Of a stretch of 64,000 nucleotides of DNA, positions 24,588-33,904 are shown in pieces (within the stretch, counting starts at the first letter, position 1; each line of letters begins with the position of its first letter). Made by a program: the position numbers and the translations under genes. The stretch comes from Psychromonas algicola (GTDB lineage Bacteria > Pseudomonadota > Gammaproteobacteria > Enterobacterales > Psychromonadaceae): contig NZ_SNUB01000016.1 in the NCBI RefSeq assembly GCF_004378355.1, forward strand, positions 1 to 64,000. The letters run 5' to 3'. The notes under the pieces are model-generated. The model saw nothing but the letters and a program-made list of their open reading frames with translations. It was not told the DNA's origin and made no database searches.

Positions 24588-27500
24588 CGCTTAACTCTCT
24601 TAAATATTCAATAATTTTAGGGAAGTTACAAACCTCAACATACTCAAGTATTTGTGACGCGCTATCTTCTGGAAAATGGTACTCACTTTCTATTTCTGTA
24701 AATTTATCTTTAAAACCCGATAAGAAACCGATTTCAGCTAATGCAATTAATGCTTGATATTGTTCATTACTAATATCTATTTTCTTTTGTTTTTGAGGTA
24801 ACAGTTGATTCGTGTTATCTGTGCTTTTGTATTGCCATTGTAAGTTAAGTAATTGGGCAATTTTACCTAACAACGCATCCATATTAAGTGGCTTTGCGAT
24901 ATAACCATTATGGTAACCTTCCGCTTGTAAGTTGTATTCTGCATCACGCGCGTTTGCGGAAACCATTAACACTGGCATTTGATAATGTTGTTCTCGTAAG
25001 CTTTTCACCATTTGCCAGCCGTTCATATCTGGCATTTGTACATCCATTAAAATCAAATCGATATCGTTGTTTTCTAATAGTGTAAAACCTTGCTGTGCAC
25101 TTTCCGCTAATAGCACTTCAAAACCAATCGGCGCTAATAAGTTAAGCATCAATTCTCGTTGATTAAGGTTATCGTCAACCACCAATACCGTTTGTTTTGA
25201 GCCGTTATAGCCAATCGCTTCTGACTTGGTTAATTCTGGCTCTTTAGGATCCTTATTTAATTTAAATAACATGAGTTTGAAATTGAAGGTAGAGCCTTTA
25301 CCTATTTGACTGGTTAAACTGATTTCACCCCCCATTAATTCAGCAAGAGAACGAGAAATGGTTAAGCCTAAGCCTGTTCCCCCAATTGATTGTGTGTGTG
25401 TATTACGAATCTGCTCAAAGGGTTTGAAGATCAAATCTTGATTACTTTTAGCAATACCTGCTCCAGTATCGATAATGCTGAAGTTCGCCACTTCGCTGCG
25501 ATAGGTGACTTTGAAAGTTACTGAGCCTTGCTCTGTATATTTAATTGCATTAGAAATTAGGTTGATTAATATTTGTCTAAAACGTTGTTTATCCGTTGCT
25601 ACATAATCAGGTAAATTGGCACTGGTTTCGTAGTGGAATTTAATGCCTTTTTTACTCGCCTGCATTTGGAACATATCTACAAGTTGTTGCAGTATGGCTT
25701 TTAAGTTGAATTCGTCTCGCTGCAGGGTTACTCGACCTGCTTCTATTTTGGAGACTTCTAACAAGCTTTCAATTAAGTCTGCTAAATGCTCTCCATTACG
25801 GCGAATGGTTGAAATGGTTTCACGCTGTTTGGGAGGTAACACTTCATCTCGCATTAACAATTGCGCATAACCTAACAATACATTTAAAGGCGTTCGTAAT
25901 TCATGACTTAATGCCGCTAGATAACGGCTTTTTGCTTCGTTGGCAGATTCTGCAATATTTTTTGCTCTCTGTAATTCAGAAGACGTTTCCTCATGCGCAT
26001 CCACTTCTTTTGCTAATGCATTGGTTTGTGAACGTAATTCTTTTAAGGCATTTTTACTGCCGCCACGCGCAAGAATAAACAACCAACTGACGATGCCGAT
26101 AATGATCATTAATAAAAAGAATATCTTAATTAAGGTGCTTGCAAAGACGTCTTTCACTTGTAAATCGTCAAGGGGAACTTGCAGGTACACTAAAAATAGA
26201 ATGGCTGCGCCAATTAAACTCAAACTCATGGTTAACACTAGGAATTGCGTTAACGGCGTAGTTAATAAGCGTATCGCTCTATGGCTAAGAAAACGGCTAA
26301 AGAAACCATGAGCTTGTTGTGACAAAGTGGCTTCTGGTCGACATTGGTCAGCACAACGAACGTCTAAGCTACAACATAGTGAACAAATGGCTTTGCCATA
26401 AGCGGGGCAGAAGGTCATATCTTCACGGTCAAAACTGTTTTCACAAATATGACATTCGGTGAACGTGGTGATCTCTGGTTGTTGGTTATCAACTAAATAA
26501 TATTTTCCTTTAGTTAACCATCCAATTAAAGGCACAGTAATAAAAGGTAAAAAACAAGCCACAAAAGAAGCGAGAGCTTCCATGGTTTCGCCATAAATAC
26601 CCATGTGTGCGGTAAAGCCTGCGATTGATGCAAGCAACATCGAACCAACACCAACAGGGTTAATATCGTAAAGATGCGAGCGTTTAAATTCAATATGGCG
26701 AGGGCTGATGCCAAGTGGTTTATTGATAATTAAATCGGCAACCACTGAGCTTAACCAAGCTAATACAATCACAGAATAAACCGACAGCATACTTGCAATA
26801 GTTTGGTAAATCCCTAATTCCATTAACAATAAAGCAATGGCAACGTTAAAGACCATCCATACAACGCGACCGGGGTGATTGTGCGTAACACGCGAGAAGA
26901 AGTTAGACCAAGCCAATGAACCTGCATAAGCATTGGCGACGTTAATTTTGAGTTGAGAAATCACCACAAAGGTACAGGCGACAATCACGCTGATTGCGGG
27001 ATTATCAAAGACATAGGTAAACGCAAGTTGATACATATGTGCAGGGTCGCTTGCGTTTTCTGGTGCAACACCTTGTTTTAATGCAAAATAAGCAAGGAAG
27101 GATCCTAACAATAATTTAAGTGCACCAAAGATGATCCAACCTGGACCACCAGCGATCAAAGCTAACCACCATTTCCATGCTTTCTTATGCGGTTTCTCTG
27201 GTAAAAAGCGAAGGAAATCAACCTGCTCACCAATTTGCGCAACCAAGGCCAATAAAACTGCCGAAGCGCCGCCAAATAATAAGATATTAAAGGTTTTACC
27301 TGATTCGCCTGCATCGCCTGTGAAGTTGACCCATTCACTAAATTGGCTATCGGCGTGAGTAAATACAAAGAATAAAGGCAATATTTGTAATGCGACCCAA
27401 ATAGGAGAAGTCCAAACCTGAAAGCGGCTGATATAAGTAATACCGTGCGTGACTAAAGGGATAATTAATAGGGTACTGACGATATAACCTGCGAATAAGG

Positions 27501-27942
27501 GTAAGCCAAAGAGGATTTGTAATGCCATTGCCATAATAGCGGCTTCAAGGGCAAAAAAGATAAAGGTGAAGGAAGCGTAAATAAGAGAAGCGATAGTTGA
27601 ACCAATATAACCAAATCCGGCTCCTCGGCTGAGCAAATCAATATCAACGCCATATTTCGCCGCGTAATAACTGATTGGTAACCCATTAAAAAATACAACT
27701 AAGGTGACCGCTAAAATGGCCCATGCCGCATTTTCAAAACCATAGGTCAATGTAATTGCACCTCCAATGGCTTCTAATACAAGAAAAGAAACAATGCCTA
27801 ATGCCGTCATGGAAATGCGATTTAATGACCATTTTCGTGCACGTTTTGCAGTGAAGCGTAGCGCGAAGTCTTCCATCATTTCGTTGGCAACGAGTTTGTT
27901 GTACGTGCGGCGTGCTTTAAGTATTTTTTGATTGGACTGCAT
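24577..27942 (-). CDS. Hybrid histidine kinase fused to an NCS1 permease-like domain
   Basis: The product has 1121 residues. The first 480 or so form a twelve-helix NCS1 (purine/cytosine/allantoin) permease-like domain. Next is a segment with eight cysteines between residues 497 and 534 (CHIC, FCP, CSLCC, RC, QC) that looks zinc-binding. Two more membrane helices follow (about 560-640), then a HisKA domain with His680 (SHELRTP), an HATPase and a receiver with Asp967. The layout parallels CbrA, where a transporter domain is fused to a kinase. The domain may sense or carry urea or a related nitrogen compound (inference). The start has no obvious rival. Confidence 0.9.
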   Translation of the reverse strand: MQSNQKILKARRTYNKLVANEMMEDFALRFTAKRARKWSLNRISMTALGIVSFLVLEAIGGAITLTYGFENAAWAILAVTLVVFFNGLPISYYAAKYGVDIDLLSRGAGFGYIGSTIASLIYASFTFIFFALEAAIMAMALQILFGLPLFAGYIVSTLLIIPLVTHGITYISRFQVWTSPIWVALQILPLFFVFTHADSQFSEWVNFTGDAGESGKTFNILLFGGASAVLLALVAQIGEQVDFLRFLPEKPHKKAWKWWLALIAGGPGWIIFGALKLLLGSFLAYFALKQGVAPENASDPAHMYQLAFTYVFDNPAISVIVACTFVVISQLKINVANAYAGSLAWSNFFSRVTHNHPGRVVWMVFNVAIALLLMELGIYQTIASMLSVYSVIVLAWLSSVVADLIINKPLGISPRHIEFKRSHLYDINPVGVGSMLLASIAGFTAHMGIYGETMEALASFVACFLPFITVPLIGWLTKGKYYLVDNQQPEITTFTECHICENSFDREDMTFCPAYGKAICSLCCSLDVRCADQCRPEATLSQQAHGFFSRFLSHRAIRLLTTPLTQFLVLTMSLSLIGAAILFLVYLQVPLDDLQVKDVFASTLIKIFFLLMIIIGIVSWLFILARGGSKNALKELRSQTNALAKEVDAHEETSSELQRAKNIAESANEAKSRYLAALSHELRTPLNVLLGYAQLLMRDEVLPPKQRETISTIRRNGEHLADLIESLLEVSKIEAGRVTLQRDEFNLKAILQQLVDMFQMQASKKGIKFHYETSANLPDYVATDKQRFRQILINLISNAIKYTEQGSVTFKVTYRSEVANFSIIDTGAGIAKSNQDLIFKPFEQIRNTHTQSIGGTGLGLTISRSLAELMGGEISLTSQIGKGSTFNFKLMLFKLNKDPKEPELTKSEAIGYNGSKQTVLVVDDNLNQRELMLNLLAPIGFEVLLAESAQQGFTLLENNDIDLILMDVQMPDMNGWQMVKSLREQHYQMPVLMVSANARDAEYNLQAEGYHNGYIAKPLNMDALLGKIAQLLNLQWQYKSTDNTNQLLPQKQKKIDISNEQYQALIALAEIGFLSGFKDKFTEIESEYHFPEDSASQILEYVEVCNFPKIIEYLRELSDES

Positions 27943-28024
27943 AGTTACTCGTTAGGTTGACTCGTCGTTGAGTTATCTTTAGTTATTGTTTTTTAAATCC
28001 TACTTATAGAAATACGTTTCCGGC

Positions 28025-28116
28025 TTGCGCGCGTATTTTAACCAATTAAGTGTTGTTTTTATATGCGCATAATTGCGTAGTTAGTTGCGCGCTTTTACGC
28101 ATTTAAAGCTTGCGCT
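28025..28116. promoter_or_regulatory. Clustered TGCGC motifs in the kinase/urtA divergent region
   Basis: Within 92 bp there are TTGCGCGC (28025 and 28085), the palindrome ATGCGCAT (28063-28070), an inverted pair TGCGTA/TACGCA (28074-28079 and 28096-28101), and CTTGCGCT (28109). Such GC-rich clusters stand out in AT-rich intergenic DNA. They are good candidates for binding sites of the LuxR-type regulator encoded next door. Confidence 0.45.
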
Positions 28117-28204
28117 CATTGCTAGATACTTACATCACTTGAAATTGGTTGTGATTAGGACCGTAGAGTCTTAACACTTAAATGATAAAGGAAAGGAACT
28201 AGCT

Positions 28205-29488
28205 ATGAAATTGAAGAAACTAATTGTTGCGAGCTCGATTGTTGCAACGGGACTAATGACTAACTTTGCTTACGCAGCAGATACCATCAAAGTAGGTGTT
28301 CTACATTCTTTATCAGGCACAATGGCAATCAGTGAAACAACGCTGAAAGACACTGTATTAATGATGATTGCAGACCAAAACAAAAAAGGTGGTTTATTAG
28401 GTAAAAAAATCGAACCTGTTGTTGTTGACCCTGCATCAAACTGGCCGCTATTTGCAGAAAAAGGCCGTGAGCTGTTAGCAAAAGAAAAAGTAGACGTTAT
28501 TTTCGGTAGCTGGACTTCAGTATCTCGTAAATCTGTTTTACCTGTATTAGAAGAATTGAACGGTTTAATGTTCTACCCAGTTCAATACGAAGGTGAAGAA
28601 TCATCTAAAAATGTTTTCTACACAGGTGCAGCTCCAAACCAACAAGCGATTCCAGCCGTTGATTACTTAATCAATGATATCGGTGCAAAACGTTTCGTTT
28701 TACTAGGTACGGATTACGTTTACCCTCGTACAACTAACAAAATATTAGAAGCTTACTTAAAATCTAAAGGCGTTAAAGCTGAAGATATTATGGTTAACTA
28801 CACGCCATTTGGTCACTCTGATTGGCAAAACATTGTTTCTGATGTGAAACGTTTTGGATCTAAAGGCAAGCAAACTGCCGTAATTTCTACCGTAAACGGT
28901 GATGCAAATATCCCATTCTACAAAGAGTTAGGCAACCAAGGTATTTCTGCTGAAGATATTCCTGTTATTGCATTCTCTGTAGGTGAAGAAGAATTATCTG
29001 GTTTTGATACTAAACCTCTAGTAGGCCATTTAGCGGCTTGGAACTACTTCCAAAGTGTTGAATCTGAAGAAAACGAAGAGTTTATCGAAAACTGGAAAGA
29101 ATATATCGGTGATGATAAACGTGTTACTAATGACCCAATGGAAGCGACTTACATTGGTTTTAAAATGTGGGTGAAGGCTGTTGAAAAAGCAGGAACTACA
29201 GATGTTGATGCTGTTGAGCAAGCAATGATTGGTGTTGCTGTACCTAACTTAACTGGCGGAATCGCGGTTATGAATCCTAACCATCATTTATCTAAGCCTG
29301 TATTAATTGGTGAAATCCAAGAAGATGGTCAATTTGAAGTGGTTTGGGAAACGCCTGATACTGTGATTGGTGACGCATGGTCTGATTTTTTACCAAGCTC
29401 TAAGAACTTAGTATCAGATTGGACAGCACCAATTAAATGCGGCAACTTCGATGTAACTACTGCTAAATGTTCAGGTCAAAAGTTCTAA
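28205..29488 (+). CDS. urtA: Urea ABC transporter, substrate-binding protein
   Basis: This 427-residue periplasmic protein has an N-terminal signal peptide (cleavage near ANFAYA-ADTIK). The mature part shows the UrtA/amide-binding type-I fold, including GVLHSLSGTMA, SWTSVSRKSVLPVLEE and GAAPNQQAIPAVDYL. It should bind urea and deliver it to UrtB/UrtC. An AAAGGAAAGG site precedes the ATG. A terminator-like hairpin follows the gene, so it may be made in excess over the rest of the operon. Confidence 0.95.
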   Translation: MKLKKLIVASSIVATGLMTNFAYAADTIKVGVLHSLSGTMAISETTLKDTVLMMIADQNKKGGLLGKKIEPVVVDPASNWPLFAEKGRELLAKEKVDVIFGSWTSVSRKSVLPVLEELNGLMFYPVQYEGEESSKNVFYTGAAPNQQAIPAVDYLINDIGAKRFVLLGTDYVYPRTTNKILEAYLKSKGVKAEDIMVNYTPFGHSDWQNIVSDVKRFGSKGKQTAVISTVNGDANIPFYKELGNQGISAEDIPVIAFSVGEEELSGFDTKPLVGHLAAWNYFQSVESEENEEFIENWKEYIGDDKRVTNDPMEATYIGFKMWVKAVEKAGTTDVDAVEQAMIGVAVPNLTGGIAVMNPNHHLSKPVLIGEIQEDGQFEVVWETPDTVIGDAWSDFLPSSKNLVSDWTAPIKCGNFDVTTAKCSGQKF

Positions 29489-29515
29489 TTATTACTCTCC
29501 GTCATAATTAACTTT

Positions 29516-29543
29516 AAAAGGGAGGTTTTACACCTCCCTTTTT
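29516..29543 (+). terminator. Hairpin between urtA and urtB
   Basis: AAAAGGGAGGT and ACCTCCCTTTT form an 11-bp stem with a five-base loop, followed by T residues. Since urtB begins 35 bp later on the same strand, it probably acts as a partial terminator or mRNA stabiliser. Confidence 0.75.
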
Positions 29544-29577
29544 CTGGACTGAATTAATCAATACTAAGGAACGGCCC

Positions 29578-31200
29578 ATGTTGCGACTATTTCCCCTATT
29601 ACTTTTCTGTGTCATGTCATTCAACGCTTCAGCAGCTGTTAGTGAAACGCAAGAACCTTCTGCTCTTTCATCTCTTGTCGAGCAATTACCAACAACCAAA
29701 TTAAATAAGATGGCGCCTTTGATTGAAAATATCGCGGCGACATCAGCACCTCAAGTGCGTGATATTTTAGAGCCTTTAATAGAAGGCGATTTGTACTATT
29801 TGAAATCAAACAAACAAGTGGTTTCAGTACAAAAAAATGAACAAAATAAATATGAATTGATTGATGTATTAACAACAGAATCACTGCCTGCAGTTAAAAA
29901 ATCTGCGATCAAGAAGGTAAGAACGAACAACCGTTTACGTGGACAAATTCGTGTTTTATTAGCTAATTTAGATTTAATGAGCGTCGAGGAAGGTGTTCGA
30001 CTCGATGCCCTTAATCAATTATTAGAAAATCCTAATCAAATCGGCATTAACCTAGTTACTAAACTCGTCAAAACTGAAAAAGAAGATGATGTCCGTGAAT
30101 TGATGTCAGTGATTTTACTAATTAATCAATTACAAACTGGCGCAAATGAAGAAAAATTAGCCGCCGCGAAACAACTTTCTGAACGTTTAGAGCCAACGGT
30201 TAAGAACGCATTAGTAAAGCAATTAGATTTATTACCTAAACAAGATGACACAGCAGAGCTAAGAAAAGCATTAGTTAAATCAATCGATAATATTGAGCAA
30301 AGTGCAAGTGTTTACGGTTTAGTTGAAAACCTATTCTTCGGTTTAAGTTTAGGGTCGGTTTTATTACTAGCGGCTATTGGTTTGGCTATTACCTTTGGTG
30401 TAATGGGCGTGATTAATATGGCGCACGGCGAAATGATGATGCTTGGTGCGTATACGACTTATGTTATCCAGCAACTATTCCCTAATTTAATTGAATATTC
30501 ATTATTGATGGCAGTGCCAGCGGCATTCTTGGTATCAGGTTTTGTTGGTGTATTGATTGAACGTGGTGTGATCCGTTTCTTAAAAGGGCGTCCTTTAGAA
30601 ACCTTGTTAGCAACCTTTGGTATCAGCTTGATTCTGCAACAATTAGTAAGAAGTGTTTTCTCTCCATTAAACCGTCAAGTGGAAGCACCACAATGGATGA
30701 GTGGTTCATTAGAAATTAACCCAATGCTATCGCTTACTTATAACCGTCTTTACATTATTTTATTTGCCTTAGCGGTGTTCTTCACTTTATTAATGATCTT
30801 GAAAAAATCGTCACTAGGTTTACATGTTCGTGCGGTTTCTCAAAACCGAGATATGGCAAGAGCGTTAAGTGTTAAAAGCTCATGGGTTGATGCGATTACC
30901 TTTGGTTTAGGATCGGGTATCGCAGGTGTTGCTGGTGTGGCATTAAGTCAGTTAACTAATGTGGGACCGAATTTAGGGCAAGCTTATATCATTGATTCAT
31001 TCTTAGTGGTTGTGTTTGGTGGTGTGGGCAACTTATGGGGAACCTTAGTGGCAGCGATGACCATGGGCACCTTTAATAAATTCCTAGAGCCTTCAATGGG
31101 GCCAGTGCTGGCAAATATTATTGTGTTAGTGGGTTTAGTGTTGTTTATTCAAAAACGACCTAAAGGATTATTTCCACAAAAAGGGAGATCTGCTGAATAA
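29578..31200 (+). CDS. urtB: Urea ABC transporter permease UrtB
   Basis: This 540-residue permease has a signal-like N-terminus and then about 220 residues of soluble helical sequence. The LivH-type permease domain follows from about residue 255 (FFGLSLGSVLLLAAIGLAITFG, MAHGEMMMLGAYTTY). This long N-terminal extension is usual for gammaproteobacterial UrtB and absent from cyanobacterial ones. Its stop overlaps the urtC start by one base. It forms the membrane channel with UrtC. Confidence 0.94.
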   Translation: MLRLFPLLLFCVMSFNASAAVSETQEPSALSSLVEQLPTTKLNKMAPLIENIAATSAPQVRDILEPLIEGDLYYLKSNKQVVSVQKNEQNKYELIDVLTTESLPAVKKSAIKKVRTNNRLRGQIRVLLANLDLMSVEEGVRLDALNQLLENPNQIGINLVTKLVKTEKEDDVRELMSVILLINQLQTGANEEKLAAAKQLSERLEPTVKNALVKQLDLLPKQDDTAELRKALVKSIDNIEQSASVYGLVENLFFGLSLGSVLLLAAIGLAITFGVMGVINMAHGEMMMLGAYTTYVIQQLFPNLIEYSLLMAVPAAFLVSGFVGVLIERGVIRFLKGRPLETLLATFGISLILQQLVRSVFSPLNRQVEAPQWMSGSLEINPMLSLTYNRLYIILFALAVFFTLLMILKKSSLGLHVRAVSQNRDMARALSVKSSWVDAITFGLGSGIAGVAGVALSQLTNVGPNLGQAYIIDSFLVVVFGGVGNLWGTLVAAMTMGTFNKFLEPSMGPVLANIIVLVGLVLFIQKRPKGLFPQKGRSAE

Positions 31201-32366
31201 TGAAAAATTTACTTAATTCACCGTTTGTTAAAAAAATGAATAGCTTGCATACGGTTATCGCTATTCTATTCATCTCAACCATTTACGTTACTTTTTGTAA
31301 TTTAGTGTTTGCTGAAGGCTCATTACTTTATGTTAGTGATTACACTGTAAGTTTGTTAGGGAAGTATCTTTGTTATGCCTTACTCGCGTTAGCAGTAGAT
31401 CTAGTCTGGGGATATTGTGGTATTTTGAGTTTAGGTCATGGTGCTTTTTTTGCGCTAGGCGGTTATGCAATGGGCATGTATTTAATGCGTCAAATCGGAG
31501 ACCGTGGTGTGTATGGTAATGCTGAATTACCTGACTTTATGGTGTTTTTGAATTGGACTGAATTACCTTGGTATTGGGCTGGCTCTGATAACCCTTTGAT
31601 CATGATTTTATTGGTCTTTGCAGGTCCTGGTTTATTAGCTTATATCTTTGGTAGTTTAGCGTTCCGTTCTCGTGTGAGCGGTGTTTACTTATCAATCATG
31701 ACGCAAGCCATGACCTATGCCTTGTTACTCTCATTCTTCCGTAACGAAATGGGATTTGGTGGTAATAATGGACTCACTGACTTTAAAGAAATCTTTGGTT
31801 TCTCATTACAGTCTCCTGATACTAAATTAGCCTTGTTTGTAGCAACTGCTGTGATGTTAGCCATTGGTTATGCAATCAGTCATTTTATTGTTAATTCTAA
31901 AATGGGACGTGTTGTAACTGCGATCCGTGATGCGGAAGACAGAGTCCGTTTTGTTGGTTATAAACCGCAACATTATAAAGTTTGGATCTTTGTTGTATCG
32001 GCTATGTTAGCGGGTGTTGCTGGTGCGCTTTATGTACCGCAAGTGGGCATTATTAATCCGGGGGAATTCTCTCCATTAAATTCAATTGAGATTGTTATTT
32101 GGGTTGCCATTGGTGGCCGTGGCACATTATACGGCGCTCTCGTAGGTGCGATTGTAGTGAGTTATGCTAAAACGCGCTTTACAGCCATTATGCCTGAAGC
32201 TTGGTTATTTGGTTTAGGTGGTTTATTTGTATTAGTCACGCTTTTATTACCAAAAGGGCTGGCAGGTTTAGTCTTTAACTTGATGGATAAAATAGATCCA
32301 CCCGCTAAAGAAAGTAATGCCAAAGCCATTATTAACAATAAGAATACTGCGACGGAGAACAAATAA
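31200..32366 (+). CDS. urtC: Urea ABC transporter permease UrtC
   Basis: This 388-residue LivM-type permease has about ten membrane helices, with the GHGAFFALGGYAMGMYLM and GRVVTAIRDAEDRVRFVGY segments of the family. The second is the coupling helix that meets the ATPases. It overlaps urtB and urtD by single bases (TAATG junctions), showing translational coupling along the operon. The C-terminal tail is Asn/Lys-rich. Confidence 0.94.
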   Translation: MKNLLNSPFVKKMNSLHTVIAILFISTIYVTFCNLVFAEGSLLYVSDYTVSLLGKYLCYALLALAVDLVWGYCGILSLGHGAFFALGGYAMGMYLMRQIGDRGVYGNAELPDFMVFLNWTELPWYWAGSDNPLIMILLVFAGPGLLAYIFGSLAFRSRVSGVYLSIMTQAMTYALLLSFFRNEMGFGGNNGLTDFKEIFGFSLQSPDTKLALFVATAVMLAIGYAISHFIVNSKMGRVVTAIRDAEDRVRFVGYKPQHYKVWIFVVSAMLAGVAGALYVPQVGIINPGEFSPLNSIEIVIWVAIGGRGTLYGALVGAIVVSYAKTRFTAIMPEAWLFGLGGLFVLVTLLLPKGLAGLVFNLMDKIDPPAKESNAKAIINNKNTATENK

Positions 32367-33175
32367 TGATAGTAGATAAAAATGGTTCGCCGCTCTCAAC
32401 AGTGACAAGTAAAGCGCCAGATACAAAACATGGTGTGATTTTATATGTAGAAGATGTCAGCGTGAGTTTTGATGGTTTTAAAGCCTTAAACGATCTTAAT
32501 CTTTATATCGGTGATGGTGAGTTACGCTGTTTAATCGGTGCTAATGGCGCGGGTAAAACGACGTTAATGGATGTGATCACAGGTAAAACTCGGCCTGATA
32601 CAGGAAAAGTTAACTTTGGTCAGCAAATCGATTTATTGCAATTAGATGAGTCTGAAATTGCACGCGCTGGTATTGGACGTAAATTCCAAAAACCAACTGT
32701 TTTTGAAGCGTTAACTGTATTTGAAAATATTGAATTAAGTCTATCCGGTGATAAAGGCATTTGGACAGCGTTGTTCCATAAATTAAGTGGTGAGCAGAAA
32801 GATAAAATTGATGAAGTGTTAGCTACCATTGGCTTAACCGCAGAACAAAATTACCCTGCAGGGCGTTTATCTCACGGTCAAAAGCAGTGGTTAGAAATCG
32901 GTATGTTATTAGCTGCAGAACCACGTTTATTATTGGTGGATGAACCCGTTGCCGGTATGACAGCGCAAGAAACTGAACGTACTGCTGAGTTGTTAACCTC
33001 ACTTGCAGGTAAGCATTCTGTAGTAGTGGTTGAGCATGATATGGCCTTTGTTCGATCTATTGCGCGCAAAGTAACTGTATTACATCAAGGTTCTGTTTTA
33101 GCGGAAGGTTCAATGGATGAAATACAAGAAAACAAAGATGTACGTGAAGTCTATTTAGGTGAGGAGCAAGCGTAA
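32366..33175 (+). CDS. urtD: Urea ABC transporter ATPase UrtD
   Basis: This 269-residue LivG-type ATPase has a Walker A motif (GANGAGKTT), a signature LSHGQKQWLEIG and a Walker B (LLLVDEP). A non-conserved N-terminal stretch of about 25 residues precedes the domain. Signature and length fit UrtD rather than a branched amino-acid LivG, given its neighbours. It starts at the urtC stop and ends one base before urtE. Confidence 0.94.
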   Translation: MIVDKNGSPLSTVTSKAPDTKHGVILYVEDVSVSFDGFKALNDLNLYIGDGELRCLIGANGAGKTTLMDVITGKTRPDTGKVNFGQQIDLLQLDESEIARAGIGRKFQKPTVFEALTVFENIELSLSGDKGIWTALFHKLSGEQKDKIDEVLATIGLTAEQNYPAGRLSHGQKQWLEIGMLLAAEPRLLLVDEPVAGMTAQETERTAELLTSLAGKHSVVVVEHDMAFVRSIARKVTVLHQGSVLAEGSMDEIQENKDVREVYLGEEQA

Positions 33176-33871
33176 ATGATTGAATTAAAATCAGTAGACC
33201 AAAAATATGGTGGCACTCAAATCCTTTGGGATCTTGATTTGAAAATTGAGAAAGGTTCACGTACTTGTATCATGGGACGCAATGGTGTCGGTAAAACAAC
33301 CTTGCTCAAAACCATTATGGGGTTGTTACCGATTAGTGCTGGTAGCTTAATGATTAACGATCAAGATATGAGTAAAAGTAGCGTTGAAAAGCGACCTGAA
33401 ATTGGTGTGGGTTATGTGCCTCAAGGACGTCATATTTTCCCGCAATTAACCGTTGAAGAAAACTTAAAGATAAGCTTAAACTGTTCAAGACAAACAAGTA
33501 AAACCATCCCAAATCATATTTATAAGTTGTTTCCTGTCTTAAAGGAAATGCTACATAGACGTGGTGGCGATCTTTCTGGTGGTCAACAGCAACAATTAGC
33601 CATTGGTCGTGCGTTGGTTTTAAATCCTGATATATTGATCTTGGATGAACCTAATGAAGGTATTCAGCCAAACATAGTACAACTGATTCGTGATGTATTA
33701 CTAAAATTAAACAAAGAAGAAGGTATGACCATTATTTTAGTTGAGCAAAAGCTTCCCTTCGCTCGCGCAGTAGGAGAGAATTTTCATCTAATGGAAAAAG
33801 GCCAAGTGATTGCGTCGGGAGCAATGGATGAGCTTGATGATGAATTGGTGTCAAAGTATCTAGCCGTTTAA
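33176..33871 (+). CDS. urtE: Urea ABC transporter ATPase UrtE
   Basis: This 231-residue LivF-type ATPase has Walker A GRNGVGKTT, signature LSGGQQQQLAIGRAL and Walker B LILDEP. It abuts urtD directly. It completes the five-gene high-affinity urea importer urtABCDE, which feeds urease encoded immediately downstream. Confidence 0.94.
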   Translation: MIELKSVDQKYGGTQILWDLDLKIEKGSRTCIMGRNGVGKTTLLKTIMGLLPISAGSLMINDQDMSKSSVEKRPEIGVGYVPQGRHIFPQLTVEENLKISLNCSRQTSKTIPNHIYKLFPVLKEMLHRRGGDLSGGQQQQLAIGRALVLNPDILILDEPNEGIQPNIVQLIRDVLLKLNKEEGMTIILVEQKLPFARAVGENFHLMEKGQVIASGAMDELDDELVSKYLAV

Positions 33872-33904
33872 ATTTGTCATGTTAATGATAATACTAAGGT
33901 AACA

